A stretch of 63,060 nucleotides of DNA from assembly GCA_016784545.1 (NCBI GenBank), contig JADHUM010000015.1:1-63060 (forward strand). The letters are read 5' to 3'. Source of the stretch: Candidatus Neomarinimicrobiota bacterium (GTDB taxonomy: Bacteria > Fidelibacterota > UBA8477 > JABMPR01). The position numbers were made by a program, and so were the translations under genes. A model generated the notes under the pieces. It searched no databases, was not told where the DNA came from, and saw only the letters and a list, made by a program, of their open reading frames with translations. Of the stretch, positions 26,679-37,265 are shown one piece after another (position 1 is the stretch's first letter; each line of letters starts with the position of its first letter).

Positions 26679-27818
26679 ATGAAAGCTCTCCAAAAATTCT
26701 TAGCCACACTGGATCTAAAGATTAAGGAAGGTCCTTTCAAGATTGTACATCCCATGTTTGGTGCCTTCAACACCATGTTATTTACACCAGGTCATGGTAC
26801 GACAACTGGACCTCATATCAGAGACTCTATTGATATGAAGCGCTTTATGGGCATTGTTATCTTCGCCCTGGTGCCTAGTATTCTGGTTGGCGCTTACAAT
26901 GTGGGTGCTCAGGCCGGTGTAGAGGGATTATTTGCTGCCTTTATGTTTGGCTTTCTAAAATTGCTCCCCATTATTGTGGTGACCTATGCCGTAGGTCTGG
27001 GATGGGAAATGATCTTTGGTCATATCAATGGCCATGACATTCATGAAGGATTCCTGGTCACGGGTATCTTACTGCCCCTGACCCTGCCCCCCACCATTCC
27101 ACTCTGGCAAGTTGCTGTTGCTGTTTCATTTGGAACGGTCATCGGCAAGGAAGTCTTTGGTGGTACGGGTATGAATTTGTTGAACCCGGCATTAACCGCT
27201 CGCGCTTTTCTCTTTTTCACATATCCTGGAAATATTTCTGGGGATAGTGTCTGGAAAGCAGTGGATGGATTTTCCGGAGCAACACCCCTGGCTGCAGCTG
27301 CAGCCTCAACGGGACCGGCAGTAGAAGCACTGAACAGCGCAGGTTTTTCATTGAGTAATATGTTTTTCGGATTTGTCCCGGGTAGTATTGGTGAAACATC
27401 AACCATCGCCATCCTGATTGGAGCTGCCATTTTGCTTATTACTGGTGTTGGAAGCTGGCGTATCATGCTGGCTACAACTCTGGGAGCCTATGGTATGGCA
27501 CTAATAGTCCAGTTCTTTGGTGGTGATGTTGCTGGAGGTATGCGAAGCTTGCCTGCACATTATCATTTAGTCATGGGTGGTTTCATGTTTGGTATGGTAT
27601 TCATGGCTACCGACCCCGTATCTGCTGCTGGAACCAATGCAGGTAAATGGGCTTATGGAATTTTAATCGGTGTCATGGCCATCCTGATCCGAGTTTTCAA
27701 CCCGGCATATCCAGAAGGCATGATGTTGGCCATTTTATTTGGAAATGTATTCTCGCCCATGATTGACCACTTCGTGGTTCAGGCAAACATTAAAAGGAGG
27801 CTGAATTATGGCAAGTAA
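26679..27818 (+). CDS. nqrB: Na+-NQR subunit B
   Basis: A 379-residue integral membrane subunit related to RnfD. The FMN-attachment motif SGATPLAAA (Thr near residue 200) is intact, and about ten helices are visible, several rich in Gly/Ala. FMN is joined covalently to this Thr by ApbE, encoded 3.3 kb downstream. ATG 26679, with AGGAGGG upstream, is preferred to a TTG nine bases earlier that would sit on the ribosome-binding site. It overlaps nqrC by 11 bases. Confidence 0.95.
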   Translation: MKALQKFLATLDLKIKEGPFKIVHPMFGAFNTMLFTPGHGTTTGPHIRDSIDMKRFMGIVIFALVPSILVGAYNVGAQAGVEGLFAAFMFGFLKLLPIIVVTYAVGLGWEMIFGHINGHDIHEGFLVTGILLPLTLPPTIPLWQVAVAVSFGTVIGKEVFGGTGMNLLNPALTARAFLFFTYPGNISGDSVWKAVDGFSGATPLAAAAASTGPAVEALNSAGFSLSNMFFGFVPGSIGETSTIAILIGAAILLITGVGSWRIMLATTLGAYGMALIVQFFGGDVAGGMRSLPAHYHLVMGGFMFGMVFMATDPVSAAGTNAGKWAYGILIGVMAILIRVFNPAYPEGMMLAILFGNVFSPMIDHFVVQANIKRRLNYGK

Positions 27819-28530
27819 GCCTCGTATTACCAAAGCATACACACTTGGTTTTGCAGCAGCAGTAACCATGGTGTGCAGCATATTGCTGGCTTCTGCAGCG
27901 ACCCTGCTCAAGGAGCGTCAAGATCAAAATATCCAGCTGGATATAAAGTACAATATTTTGAGTGTCCTTGGTCTGGTTGAGAGCCACGATGTAGAGCCAG
28001 CCAAACTACTTTCACTCTATGATGAGAATGTAACCACTTTCGTTGTAGATCTAAAAGGTCAGCTGGTTGAAGGTCGGAAGGCTGAGAATATTGATCCCAG
28101 AAAAAATCCAGGTCTGTTGCCTGTATATACCCGCAGGGAAAATGGTGAAATTGTGGCCTATTGTCTACCCACCCAGGGCAAGGCACTTTGGTCCACGGTT
28201 AAAGGTTATATCGCGCTTGAAAATGATCTCAACACGGTAAAAGGTATCACCTTTTACAGCCATGCGGAGACGCCTGGTCTGGGTGGCGAAATTGACAAGG
28301 AGTGGTTTACCTCAAACTTTAAGGGCAAAACCATTCGAAATAGTGCTGGTGAGATTGTCTCAATCGAAGTGGTTAAGGGAAAAATTCGAGATGGCGATAA
28401 AGGTATCGAGCATAAGGTAGACGGTATCAGTGGCGCTACTCTAACAGGTAACGGATTGAATGAATTTATCAAAACAACTCTGGAAAAATATGAGCCCTAC
28501 TTCACCATTATACGGGGAGGTTCGTCATGA
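27808..28530 (+). CDS. nqrC: Na+-NQR subunit C
   Basis: A 240-residue subunit with one N-terminal membrane helix (about 12-32) and an FMN-binding domain. The motif SGATLTGNG near residue 207 carries the Thr that receives [13 protein letters not shown] is another family hallmark. AGGAGG precedes the ATG inside nqrB, and the gene overlaps nqrD by ATGA. Confidence 0.95.
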   Translation: MASKPRITKAYTLGFAAAVTMVCSILLASAATLLKERQDQNIQLDIKYNILSVLGLVESHDVEPAKLLSLYDENVTTFVVDLKGQLVEGRKAENIDPRKNPGLLPVYTRRENGEIVAYCLPTQGKALWSTVKGYIALENDLNTVKGITFYSHAETPGLGGEIDKEWFTSNFKGKTIRNSAGEIVSIEVVKGKIRDGDKGIEHKVDGISGATLTGNGLNEFIKTTLEKYEPYFTIIRGGSS

Positions 28531-29153
28531 GTCTATTAAGTAAAAAGAACATGGTATTTCTCAAAGATCCACTCATGGACAACAACCCCATTGCAACACA
28601 AGTTTTGGGAATTTGCTCTGCTCTCGCCGTAACGGTGCAGATGCAAACAGCTATTGTGATGTCCATCGCTGTGATTGTTGTGATCTCATTTTCGAATGTG
28701 TTGATCTCATTAATCAGGAATAAAGTTCCTTCAAATATCAGAATTATTGTTGAGCTGGCCATTGTGGCCACACTTGTGATTCTGGTAGATCAGGTATTGA
28801 AAGCTTTCTTGTATGATATCAGTAAACAGTTGAGTGTATTTGTCGGACTGATTATTACCAACTGTATTGTACTTGGAAGAGCAGAAGCCTTTGCACTCCA
28901 AAACAAACCCTGGCCAAGTTTTTTGGATGGACTTGGGAATGGTCTTGGTTACAGCATGTTTCTGATTGCAGTGGCTTTTGGCCGCGAAATATTGGGATCT
29001 GGATCCCTGCTTGGAGTCCAGCTAATTCCTGATGCTGCCTATGCAGCAGGCTATCAAAATATGGGCTTAATGGTGTTAGCCCCAGGAGCCTTTATTTTAC
29101 TCGGACTACTTATCTGGGTGCAACGCACAATAACCGGCACGGTTGCGGACTAG
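28527..29153 (+). CDS. nqrD: Na+-NQR subunit D
   Basis: A 208-residue, six-helix membrane subunit ([34 protein letters not shown]). The family-specific Cys residues in the half-membrane helices (GICSA, TNCIV) coordinate the intramembrane FeS centre shared with NqrE. Confidence 0.95.
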   Translation: MSLLSKKNMVFLKDPLMDNNPIATQVLGICSALAVTVQMQTAIVMSIAVIVVISFSNVLISLIRNKVPSNIRIIVELAIVATLVILVDQVLKAFLYDISKQLSVFVGLIITNCIVLGRAEAFALQNKPWPSFLDGLGNGLGYSMFLIAVAFGREILGSGSLLGVQLIPDAAYAAGYQNMGLMVLAPGAFILLGLLIWVQRTITGTVAD

Positions 29154-29163
29154 GAGGAGTATG

Positions 29164-29772
29164 ATGGAAAATCTAATTAGTTTATTCGTTGAATCAGTCT
29201 TCGTCAATAATATCCTCCTGGCATACTTCCTGGGAATGTGTTCCTTCCTGGCGGTTTCAAAGCGAGTTGATACGGCTATTGGGCTTGGTGCAGCTGTAAT
29301 CTTTGTAGAGGTCATCACGGTTCCAACGAACTGGGCATTGCATCATTATCTTTTGGCTCCTGGAGCACTTGCCTGGGCCGGTCTTCCAAATGTCGATCTA
29401 AGCTTTTTGGGCTTCATATCCTATATCGCTGTGATTGCAGCCCTGGTTCAACTGGTGGAAATGATCATAGACAAGTACAGCCCCAGTCTTTATAGTGCAC
29501 TTGGTATCTTCCTGCCCCTCATAGCCGTAAACTGTGCCATTCTAGGTGCTTCCCTTTTTATGGTAGAAAGAGAATATACCTTTGTTGAATCAGCCGTATT
29601 TGGGCTTGGTTCAGGAACAGGTTTTGCCCTGGCCATTGCTGCCATGGCAGCCATTCGAGAGAAACTTCGCTATTCGCATATACCTGATGGCTTACGCGGA
29701 TTAGGTATCACCATGTTAATCACTGGACTCATGGCTATGGCTTTCATGAGTTTTTCCGGCATAAGTCTGTAA
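29164..29772 (+). CDS. nqrE: Na+-NQR subunit E
   Basis: A 202-residue, six-helix partner of NqrD ([20 protein letters not shown]). Conserved Cys are in LGMCSFL and NCAILG. ATG 29164 is chosen because AGGAGGAG is five bases upstream and the start matches the family; ATG 29161 and an upstream TTG are less likely. It starts ten bases after nqrD. Confidence 0.94.
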   Translation: MENLISLFVESVFVNNILLAYFLGMCSFLAVSKRVDTAIGLGAAVIFVEVITVPTNWALHHYLLAPGALAWAGLPNVDLSFLGFISYIAVIAALVQLVEMIIDKYSPSLYSALGIFLPLIAVNCAILGASLFMVEREYTFVESAVFGLGSGTGFALAIAAMAAIREKLRYSHIPDGLRGLGITMLITGLMAMAFMSFSGISL

Positions 29773-29782
29773 AGGAGGAAAT

Positions 29783-31009
29783 ATGAGCATGCTTGGTTTA
29801 ATTCTGCTTAGTACCTTCGTTTTTACAGGTATAATATTGGTGCTGGTAGTTATTTTAAATTATGCCACATCCAAGTTGGTTGCTACTGGTGATGTGAAGA
29901 TTCTTATCAATGGTGATGATGAAAAATCAATTACTACCCCTGCTGGAGCAACCCTGCTTCAAACCCTGGCTGCTGAAAAGATTTTTCTTCCGTCTGCCTG
30001 TGGTGGAGGTGGAACTTGTGGTATGTGCACCTGCGTAGTTGAGTCTGGTGGTGGTGAAGTGTTACCAACCGAAAAACCCCATCTAACCCGCACTGAAATA
30101 AAAGAGAGCGTTCGTCTGACCTGTCAGATCAAAGTTAAATCTGATATGGATATTCGTATCCCAGAGGAGATTTTCAATATTCAGAAATGGGAGTGCGAGG
30201 TTGTTTCCAATAATAATGTGGCAACTTTCATCAAAGAATTTGTAGTCAGGCTACCTGAAGGCGAAAATCTTGATTTTCGTGCTGGCGGATATATTCAAAT
30301 TGATATTCCTCCTCATAAATTGGATTATTCAGAGTTCGATATCGAGGATGAATATCGAGGTGATTGGGATAAGTTCAATATGTGGCGCTATCACTCCGAA
30401 TTGGATGAAACCATCTTTAGAGCTTACTCAATGGCCAACCATCCAGCAGAGGGGAATATTGTGATGCTCAATGTGCGTATCGCCAGTCCTCCCCCAGGAA
30501 TGGATGTTCCTCCTGGACTAGCCTCCTCCTATATTTTTAACCTAAAACCAGGTGACAAGGTCATGGTTAGTGGTCCTTATGGAGAATTTTTTGCCAAAGA
30601 AACCGACCGTGAAATGTTGTATGTTGGTGGTGGAGCGGGGATGGCACCCATGCGTAGCCATATCTTTGATCTCCTCAAGACCCAACGGACAAAGCGGAAA
30701 ATTTCTTTCTGGTACGGTGCCCGGTCAAAACGTGAGATGTTTTACGATGATGAGTTCAAAGCACTGGAAAAAGAATTTCCGAATTTCAGCTATCATGTCG
30801 CCTTGTCAGACCCCTTGAAGGAAGATGCCTGGGATGGCCCAGTTGGATTCATTCATCAAGTGGTCCAGGATAAATATCTCTGTGATCATGAAGCACCCGA
30901 GGATATCGAATATTACATGTGTGGACCACCCATGATGGTGGATGCTGTAGACAATATGCTGTACAATATGGGTGTTGAAAAAGAGATGATCGACTACGAT
31001 AGTTTCTAA
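29783..31009 (+). CDS. nqrF: Na+-NQR subunit F, NADH dehydrogenase
   Basis: A 408-residue subunit that oxidises NADH. It has an N-terminal membrane helix (about 5-28) and a 2Fe-2S ferredoxin domain with Cys near 72, 78, 81 and 114 ([14 protein letters not shown]). A ferredoxin-reductase module follows, with FAD motif RAYSMANHP and NAD-binding [12 protein letters not shown], ending in [19 protein letters not shown] stands before the ATG. A terminator follows at 31039-31066. Confidence 0.96.
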   Translation: MSMLGLILLSTFVFTGIILVLVVILNYATSKLVATGDVKILINGDDEKSITTPAGATLLQTLAAEKIFLPSACGGGGTCGMCTCVVESGGGEVLPTEKPHLTRTEIKESVRLTCQIKVKSDMDIRIPEEIFNIQKWECEVVSNNNVATFIKEFVVRLPEGENLDFRAGGYIQIDIPPHKLDYSEFDIEDEYRGDWDKFNMWRYHSELDETIFRAYSMANHPAEGNIVMLNVRIASPPPGMDVPPGLASSYIFNLKPGDKVMVSGPYGEFFAKETDREMLYVGGGAGMAPMRSHIFDLLKTQRTKRKISFWYGARSKREMFYDDEFKALEKEFPNFSYHVALSDPLKEDAWDGPVGFIHQVVQDKYLCDHEAPEDIEYYMCGPPMMVDAVDNMLYNMGVEKEMIDYDSF

Positions 31010-31038
31010 TTCGGGACCGCTTTAAAAAATAATAACAT

Positions 31039-31066
31039 AAAAGGTTCGGGTTATCCGGACCTTTTT
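31039..31066 (+). terminator. Terminator after nqrF
   Basis: AAGGTTCGG (31041-31049) pairs with CCGGACCTT (31055-31063), with one wobble, and runs into five Ts. It lies between nqrF and apbE and may attenuate rather than abolish transcription into apbE. Confidence 0.75.
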
Positions 31067-31098
31067 GTTAGATTTTAAGACAATTAGGAGGCTTTCCC

Positions 31099-32160
31099 AT
31101 GAAAACAAAAATTCATCTCATTTCGAAATCCATTTTTGTCGCATTGTTGGCTTGTCTCTCCTTCTCCCTGAACAATTGCGGTGATAATGGTGTCAACTTC
31201 TCAGAGTTTGCCTTTAATGGATCAACCATGGGAACCACATATCACATCATTATCGTTGGGGACCCCATTGATGCCATGGGTCGCAGTGCAATTGCAACCA
31301 GTGTAGATAGCGTACTCCTGGATTTTAATCGAATTCTGTCCACTTATGAAGACCAGAGTGAAATTTCTCGTTTTAATCGAAATCAGAGTATCTACCCCAT
31401 TCCAGTATCCCATAAATTGCTTCAGGTCGTAAAAGCTGGCCAAGACTTTTGCGAATCTTCAAATGGAGCTTTTGATATTACCGTCATGCCCATAGTAAAT
31501 TTCTTTGGATTTGGATTTGAACCTGGAGAAAATCGCTTTCCTACTGTTGAGGAAATCGATTCCTGGCTGCAACTAACGGGTTGTGATAAATTGAAAGTTG
31601 GGGATTCCACACTGACAAAATCTGATCCAAGAATTACCATCGACCTGAGCGCCATCGCCAAGGGGGATGGATCTGACTATATCGCTAATTTACTCAGGGA
31701 GAGGGGTCATGAAAACATTTTTGTAGAAATTGGGGGCGAAATCGTGACACAGGGTTTTAATAAGGAGGGAGAACCCTGGAAAATAGGTATAGATCGACCG
31801 ACACTTGGTGGCGCAACGGGGGCTGATCTTCAACATGTGATCCAATTGACTGGTAAAGCTATCGCCTCCAGTGGAGATTATCGCAATTATCGTGAAGTTG
31901 AGGGCAAACGCATTTCCCACACCATCGATGCCCGCACTGGATCTCCTATCGCTCACAATCTGGCCTCAGTATCCGTTATCGCAAATACCTGTCTCCTAGC
32001 TGATGGTATGTCCACTTCAGTCATGGTGATGGGTCAGGAAGAAGGGTTAATTTGGCTGGAAAATTTGACCGATGTGGAAGGCTTACTCATCACGCGTGAA
32101 ACAGATGGATCGTTCAAGGAGTTCATGACCAGCGGTTTTGAAAAGTATATTTTTGACTAA
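31099..32160 (+). CDS. apbE: FAD:protein FMN transferase ApbE (lipoprotein)
   Basis: A 353-residue ApbE that transfers FMN from FAD to Thr of NqrB and NqrC in the periplasm. An N-terminal signal with a lipobox-like end (SLNNC, Cys27) suggests a lipoprotein. Family motifs are STMGTTYHI, GAFDITVMP, the metal-binding end of the flavin site (SSGDYRNY, HTIDARTG) and DGMSTSVMVMG. GGAGG lies before the ATG. The position directly after nqrF fits its role in maturing the complex. Confidence 0.94.
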   Translation: MKTKIHLISKSIFVALLACLSFSLNNCGDNGVNFSEFAFNGSTMGTTYHIIIVGDPIDAMGRSAIATSVDSVLLDFNRILSTYEDQSEISRFNRNQSIYPIPVSHKLLQVVKAGQDFCESSNGAFDITVMPIVNFFGFGFEPGENRFPTVEEIDSWLQLTGCDKLKVGDSTLTKSDPRITIDLSAIAKGDGSDYIANLLRERGHENIFVEIGGEIVTQGFNKEGEPWKIGIDRPTLGGATGADLQHVIQLTGKAIASSGDYRNYREVEGKRISHTIDARTGSPIAHNLASVSVIANTCLLADGMSTSVMVMGQEEGLIWLENLTDVEGLLITRETDGSFKEFMTSGFEKYIFD

Positions 32161-32161
32161 T

Positions 32162-33118
32162 CTATAGCTGGTGTTGTTGTATCCAGTTTAGCACAAAATT
32201 CTGAATATCATCCCTATTGCTCATGGGAATACCATGGTGATTCAAATAGGACCCCAGGGCACGCTTGAGGAGAAACAGCTCCATATCCACCGGGTCATAA
32301 TCAGTCCGACTCTCGTTTAATACCCTTGAATCCAAGGCTTCAATAACTGAAACCAGATACTGGCTAATCCTGGCCATTTTCTCATAGTTTAAATGCTCTG
32401 GTACATCACTCTGCTGATGATAATGTTCCCAACGCCCGCACGTAAAAAACAGATAGGGTTCACCATGTTCCCGAAGGACGTGATGATCACTCAGATCTCC
32501 CACATAGCGATTCAAGGTGGCAATATTTTTTAGCCCATCTGGTAATTCGGCAGTCGTTAAGATATCAGCTATTTCAGGGTGACTCTCTGCACCAAAAATA
32601 AAGAGCAGTTCTTCCAATCCTTCCAGAGGGATATCGTGACCTACGAGATCCAGAACCAGCCCGGCATGGATGGGGTGCTTCAGCTGTTTTTCGTAGAAAT
32701 TTGTGGAGCCCATGTGTTCGGATAAAAAGCGTGGGGGTTCTTCAGCATCTGGGAAAAGAAATATAATGTCTCTTTGCAAATTGACTCTCGTCAACGCCTC
32801 CAAAACGTCAAACCAGATGGCGATGGCGGCAGCATTGTCATCGGCTCCAGGTTGGTCACCACATGTATCATAGTGGGCCACAAGCAGCATTGGCTTTAAG
32901 TATCTATCTAATCCTACCCTCACTCCTGCAAGATTTTTGTATTGAGTTGATTCAACCTGATATGCCAACTCATAGGAATTCTCAAGATATGGTTCAAGAC
33001 CAGCACTTTGCATACGTTCCTTCAAATACACTGCTGCCTGATCATGTCCAGAGCTTCCCACCTTGCGTGAGCCTGGCGAGGCTAATCTTTCAACATCAAC
33101 TTGTAACTGTGATTGCAT
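32162..33118 (-). CDS. M28-family zinc aminopeptidase
   Basis: A 318-residue metallopeptidase of family M28. Zinc-site residues are visible in order: LVAHYDT (His, Asp), GADDNAAA (bridging Asp), PDAEEPP (catalytic Glu-Glu), LDLVGHD (Asp) and, near the end, EHYHQQSDV (His). No signal peptide is seen, so it is probably cytosolic. I take ATG 33118, with GGGGA five bases upstream; ATG 33130 is in frame but lacks a ribosome-binding site. It ends one base from the convergent apbE. Confidence 0.82.
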   Translation of the reverse strand: MQSQLQVDVERLASPGSRKVGSSGHDQAAVYLKERMQSAGLEPYLENSYELAYQVESTQYKNLAGVRVGLDRYLKPMLLVAHYDTCGDQPGADDNAAAIAIWFDVLEALTRVNLQRDIIFLFPDAEEPPRFLSEHMGSTNFYEKQLKHPIHAGLVLDLVGHDIPLEGLEELLFIFGAESHPEIADILTTAELPDGLKNIATLNRYVGDLSDHHVLREHGEPYLFFTCGRWEHYHQQSDVPEHLNYEKMARISQYLVSVIEALDSRVLNESRTDYDPVDMELFLLKRALGSYLNHHGIPMSNRDDIQNFVLNWIQQHQL

Positions 33119-33192
33119 TCGGTTCCCCATTTATGATAGTGACACTTCAGCTTAATTCTCCATGTCACAATGGCAATGGAAAAACCTGAGAT

Positions 33193-34053
33193 TTATAGAA
33201 ATTGAAGCAATTTTTCGATGGTTATAGGCGCCGAGCCTTCATAATGGTTATTCACATTCAAATAGACATCCATGCCAGATTGATCCACCATTTTTCTTAC
33301 GAGACGGGCAATCCCTGGAATTTCTGAATCCCTGGGCGCAACAATCTTATCCCATTTTTTTCCGGTTGTCTTCTCAATACCCTGTCGATCAGGACCAAGG
33401 AGCCTAACAATTGAGGTTCCATGGAGGAGGTGTGCATGATTGGTGTATACTTCTTGTATACCAGGCATGTAGTATCCCTGACAAAAGGTGTTGCCTATGT
33501 TATGTTCAGCCAAAATCTTGAAATATCCGTCATTCAGAAAGTTTGGATTTCTTAATTCAATGCACAGGGGTATGGATGTGTCAATTGATTTTAAGAAATT
33601 AACGAGTTGTTCGAAAAATAATTGAGGAGATGGCATTTTGAGTTTATTGAGATACTCGAACTGGAGATTTATAGCTCCAATCTGAGGATGAATAGCCCCC
33701 AGCGTACCAAGAAAGGCCTTATAAAGCTCTGGAGATAAAAAATGGGGGTTTGCTACCAGTTCACCAGCTGAATGACTTTTGTACAAGTGTGTGAGACTCA
33801 GACTATTAGGGGCCTTTATGACAAATCGAAAATCCTCGGGTACTGAACTCGCATATTCCTGGACCACTTCAGCTTTAGGTAGCACAACTTTATCAATTCC
33901 AAAAAGTGACCAGAACCATTGATCGATCTCCACTGACTTATACTTTTGTGCATATTCCTGCAGAAAGTTCTCGGGCTTGTTTGAAGTATACACCAGGCCT
34001 TCCCAGGAAGGGTATTTCCAACTGCAGGTACCAATGTGTAAGTGTCCGGCCAT
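33193..34053 (-). CDS. DUF72 family protein
   Basis: A 286-residue protein of the DUF72 (YecE-like) TIM-barrel family, recognisable from the start IGTCSWKYPSWEGLVY, SVEIDQWFW, FVIKAPNSL, and PLCIELRNPNFL. The biochemical function of the family is not established. The C-terminal DVYLNVNNHYEGSAP is typical. It is a monocistronic gene between the peptidase and the surface operon. Confidence 0.8.
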   Translation of the reverse strand: MAGHLHIGTCSWKYPSWEGLVYTSNKPENFLQEYAQKYKSVEIDQWFWSLFGIDKVVLPKAEVVQEYASSVPEDFRFVIKAPNSLSLTHLYKSHSAGELVANPHFLSPELYKAFLGTLGAIHPQIGAINLQFEYLNKLKMPSPQLFFEQLVNFLKSIDTSIPLCIELRNPNFLNDGYFKILAEHNIGNTFCQGYYMPGIQEVYTNHAHLLHGTSIVRLLGPDRQGIEKTTGKKWDKIVAPRDSEIPGIARLVRKMVDQSGMDVYLNVNNHYEGSAPITIEKLLQFL

Positions 34054-34169
34054 GAGAGAAGATAGATAAATTTCTGCAAAATCGAATAGAAGACCAATAG
34101 AATGACTTTGAACAAACCACCCATTTACCTGCTTTATTTTTCGCTTACAGTTGTATTAAACTGAGGAAA

Positions 34170-37100
34170 TTAACGCCAGTTAAAAATATCCTCAGAGAAT
34201 TTGGCGTGAAGTGCAAAATACAGGTTGTGGTACTGGTAGTCCAGGAAGCTAAAATCAGCATCTGAATAGTTCTTTAAAATATACCCCACACCGAGTTGAA
34301 TGTTTTTATAAACAAGATAATCGACCTCTGCAGCGAGACCGAATGCGCCTTCACTGGTTGGCGACATATAGATATAGCGTGCATCGAAAATACCACTCCA
34401 TTCATTGGTGTATGCATACTCGGCCCTTGACTGGAAGAAATAGGTCTGGGTGCTGATACTTTCATCAAAAACAGCATCATCATCCAATACATAGCGGGTA
34501 GCAAATCTCGATGCTAATCCAATTTTCCTATCAATTTGCCAGTAGGAATGAACTGAGAATATGTAGCGATCCTGACGTATTGGAATGGCAATCTGACTGT
34601 TCCGATCTGAGACGTAAGCGATCTTGGCCAGGGCATTAATTTGATCAGAATCCTGCGGTCTATATGCCACACCAGCCTGATAGTTTTCACGGGTCTGAGA
34701 GCCCATATTGCCAACTTTGTATCTATTTTCCCAGTGATCTAATTTTGCGATGGCACCGAACCCAGCAAAAATGCGCATATCCCCACCCAGTGTAATTACA
34801 CGTTGGAGACTATTGGCGTCGTCTCTAACCTCATACTTACCAATGGCTTTCCAGGGCATCTCAGGGAGATACTCGAACGATAAAGCCATGGCCTGGTGAC
34901 TTGTTGTTGGAATTTCAAATGAATCTACAGTAGCTGTATTTTCCAGGGAGACATTCACAACCAGGTCCTCACGCAAGTACCATTTGTTTTTCAAACCCAA
35001 CGTGGCCCTATTACGCTGATCTCCAGTAATTCCACCGATTTCATATTTACCTTCAATATCAGTGTTTTCACCCACACTGGATCTAAAACCCAGGACGCTC
35101 TGACGATTCACTCCAGTACCCTGGATAAAGCGGTATTTCCAATAAACCTCGAGTTGCTCCGTTATGGGATAAACCAGTCCAACACTTGAATTGGTAGGTT
35201 TGGTTCTATTGGTAAGCGTCAAATTTTGTTCATGCTCAAATACAGCCTTGATATGGTCCAGGAGCAGTACATCATATTGGGCCTTGAGAAGATTGGAATA
35301 GTCTTTAGTCAATAGACTGTCTGATGCATCATACTTTTCCCGGAGTGCATTTTCATAGCCCAATTTAAGCGTTGAATTTTCCCTCACTTGACGTGCGACA
35401 TGCATGTTAAACACACGACTATCTATGGTATTGGCGGTACCCAGGGATCCGGTTTGATCATAATACTCTGATGTGATTTTACCGTATTTTTTGGAGTCAT
35501 ATTTTGCATTTAAACCATATTTGAATGATCCGCGCTCAGTTCCAGCCCCTACCTGTGAGGCATTCACAAAATCATCACCCACATTGCGGATGTAGCCTTT
35601 TACATTTAATCCCGGGTAGGCATTGTGCACCTGTATTTCTGTCTTGATTGCGGTCCCCACAGAGATGCTATCGACAAAATCATTGGGATTACGGGATTGA
35701 CCTAATTCAGCAGAAACGGTAATCATATCGTTTACAGGTACCGTGGCATCCACACCATAAAGCATATAGTTTGCAGTGGCACGCTCTTCGGTGAGAAAGG
35801 TGGTACCCACATTGATTTTTCCGTCTGGGCCTAGTTTGCTCTTATGACGGAATCCACCGATCCAGGATCGGGTATTTGAACCTTGATATTCATAGGAAAC
35901 CACAATAAAAATTGGATTCCCTGCTCCGTCAAGAGATGCGACGGGTTGTTTAAACATCAATGTTCCATCGACGTAGTTGATTTCATAATCAAAAAAGCGG
36001 GTGAGGTTTTTGGTTTCCAGTACAGTCTCTGGATGATATCTATCTTTGGTGACAATACGTATTTTTTCGGAGAAACGCGTCATGCTACCATGGTTAAGAT
36101 AGTAGAAACCACTAATACCCTCACCCCTTATTTCTTCCTGCTCCATAGATCTATCAGTCGCAGTTGCAAAAACTTGAATCTCATGATTTTCATAGAGATA
36201 GGAACCCAGCAAACCATTGAAGGTTCGGTTATAGGCAGTAAATTCGTTATCTGTCATGCTGGTATTAAAATCACCGAGCAAGACAAAGGATTCATTCTGT
36301 TCAAGTTTAGCAAAAAGTTTTGACCTGGATTGTGCGTCGAATGTGATGGTACTTGCATCACCAAATAAGGGATATTGTTCCTGGGGATCAACATCTACAA
36401 AGAGTTGATCGAGATACCCTCTATCTGTATCCAGAGAGGCTGTCAGTCGGAGACCAGGTTTGATACTCCCTTTGCCATAAAAGGCGGTTCGTCCGCCTAC
36501 CAGCACATTATCACCCAGTTGGGTGTTATTCCTGTTAATGATGCCAAAATGGGGCAAAGCGTTTGGATCCTGCCCTGCACCCAGGGTAGATATACTACCA
36601 CTGACGGCACCAACCAGGAGAAAAGGTTCTTCTGGAATGGTATAGCTGACATTGAATTGCTGGCTATAGCCTCCGGCCTGAAAATCTAGGGTCGAACGTT
36701 CAGTGGGTTCGTCTCCAGCCTGGATGCTAAGCGAAACATAGCCTGCAACCGCTTGCACCTGGTGTCCCGTGCTATGCTCATCAAAATCTTTATCAATCAA
36801 GGTTCCTGATGAAAGTCTCAAGGTTACCACCTTCACATCGTGGAGCTGATAGCCCCATTCATCGGATAATTCAAATTTATAGTTACCAATGCTTCTTCCA
36901 TCGGCAGGCAGGATGATATCTCCAGAAACATTTTTAATCTGTCCCAGAGGTCCCAGGACGTGAATCTTTTTCTCAACTGTGAAGGTTCGCTCTGAGGCAC
37001 CTAATGCTTCCACGCGGAGTGTAACTGGTCCAGCAGGCACTCGAACACTTAGAAAATCCAACAAACCATCAATTCTTATAATCTCACTGGCCACTTCAAC

Positions 37101-37265
37101 ATCGTTTATAAATAATGTTGCAGGTGATCCTGCTTTTCCAGCCACAGTGACTGATATATTATTCAGTTTGCTCACGGCATTGTCTTTTGGCTCCAGCATG
37201 AGTATCTGAGCAAAAAGTGTGGTGGATAGGAGTAGACCAGCCAGTATTGAAAACAGTCTATTCAT
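34170..37265 (-). CDS. Putative outer-membrane beta-barrel partner of giant DUF11/OmpA protein
   Basis: A 1031-residue secreted protein. It has a signal peptide (MNRLFSILAGLLLSTTLFA), two or three Ig-like beta domains (about 22-210), a conserved block (about 270-440) and a long C-terminal region (about 450-1031) of amphipathic beta strands that ends in Trp-Arg and looks like a large barrel. The conserved block has YPLFGDASTITFDAQS, SKLFAKLEQNESFVLLGDFN and TLMFKQPVASLDGAG. I recall this block from the C-terminal half of very large DUF11/OmpA proteins in other phyla. Here it is a separate gene that overlaps the 2228-residue gene by eight bases. An export or anchoring function is inference. Confidence 0.65.
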   Translation of the reverse strand: MNRLFSILAGLLLSTTLFAQILMLEPKDNAVSKLNNISVTVAGKAGSPATLFINDVEVASEIIRIDGLLDFLSVRVPAGPVTLRVEALGASERTFTVEKKIHVLGPLGQIKNVSGDIILPADGRSIGNYKFELSDEWGYQLHDVKVVTLRLSSGTLIDKDFDEHSTGHQVQAVAGYVSLSIQAGDEPTERSTLDFQAGGYSQQFNVSYTIPEEPFLLVGAVSGSISTLGAGQDPNALPHFGIINRNNTQLGDNVLVGGRTAFYGKGSIKPGLRLTASLDTDRGYLDQLFVDVDPQEQYPLFGDASTITFDAQSRSKLFAKLEQNESFVLLGDFNTSMTDNEFTAYNRTFNGLLGSYLYENHEIQVFATATDRSMEQEEIRGEGISGFYYLNHGSMTRFSEKIRIVTKDRYHPETVLETKNLTRFFDYEINYVDGTLMFKQPVASLDGAGNPIFIVVSYEYQGSNTRSWIGGFRHKSKLGPDGKINVGTTFLTEERATANYMLYGVDATVPVNDMITVSAELGQSRNPNDFVDSISVGTAIKTEIQVHNAYPGLNVKGYIRNVGDDFVNASQVGAGTERGSFKYGLNAKYDSKKYGKITSEYYDQTGSLGTANTIDSRVFNMHVARQVRENSTLKLGYENALREKYDASDSLLTKDYSNLLKAQYDVLLLDHIKAVFEHEQNLTLTNRTKPTNSSVGLVYPITEQLEVYWKYRFIQGTGVNRQSVLGFRSSVGENTDIEGKYEIGGITGDQRNRATLGLKNKWYLREDLVVNVSLENTATVDSFEIPTTSHQAMALSFEYLPEMPWKAIGKYEVRDDANSLQRVITLGGDMRIFAGFGAIAKLDHWENRYKVGNMGSQTRENYQAGVAYRPQDSDQINALAKIAYVSDRNSQIAIPIRQDRYIFSVHSYWQIDRKIGLASRFATRYVLDDDAVFDESISTQTYFFQSRAEYAYTNEWSGIFDARYIYMSPTSEGAFGLAAEVDYLVYKNIQLGVGYILKNYSDADFSFLDYQYHNLYFALHAKFSEDIFNWR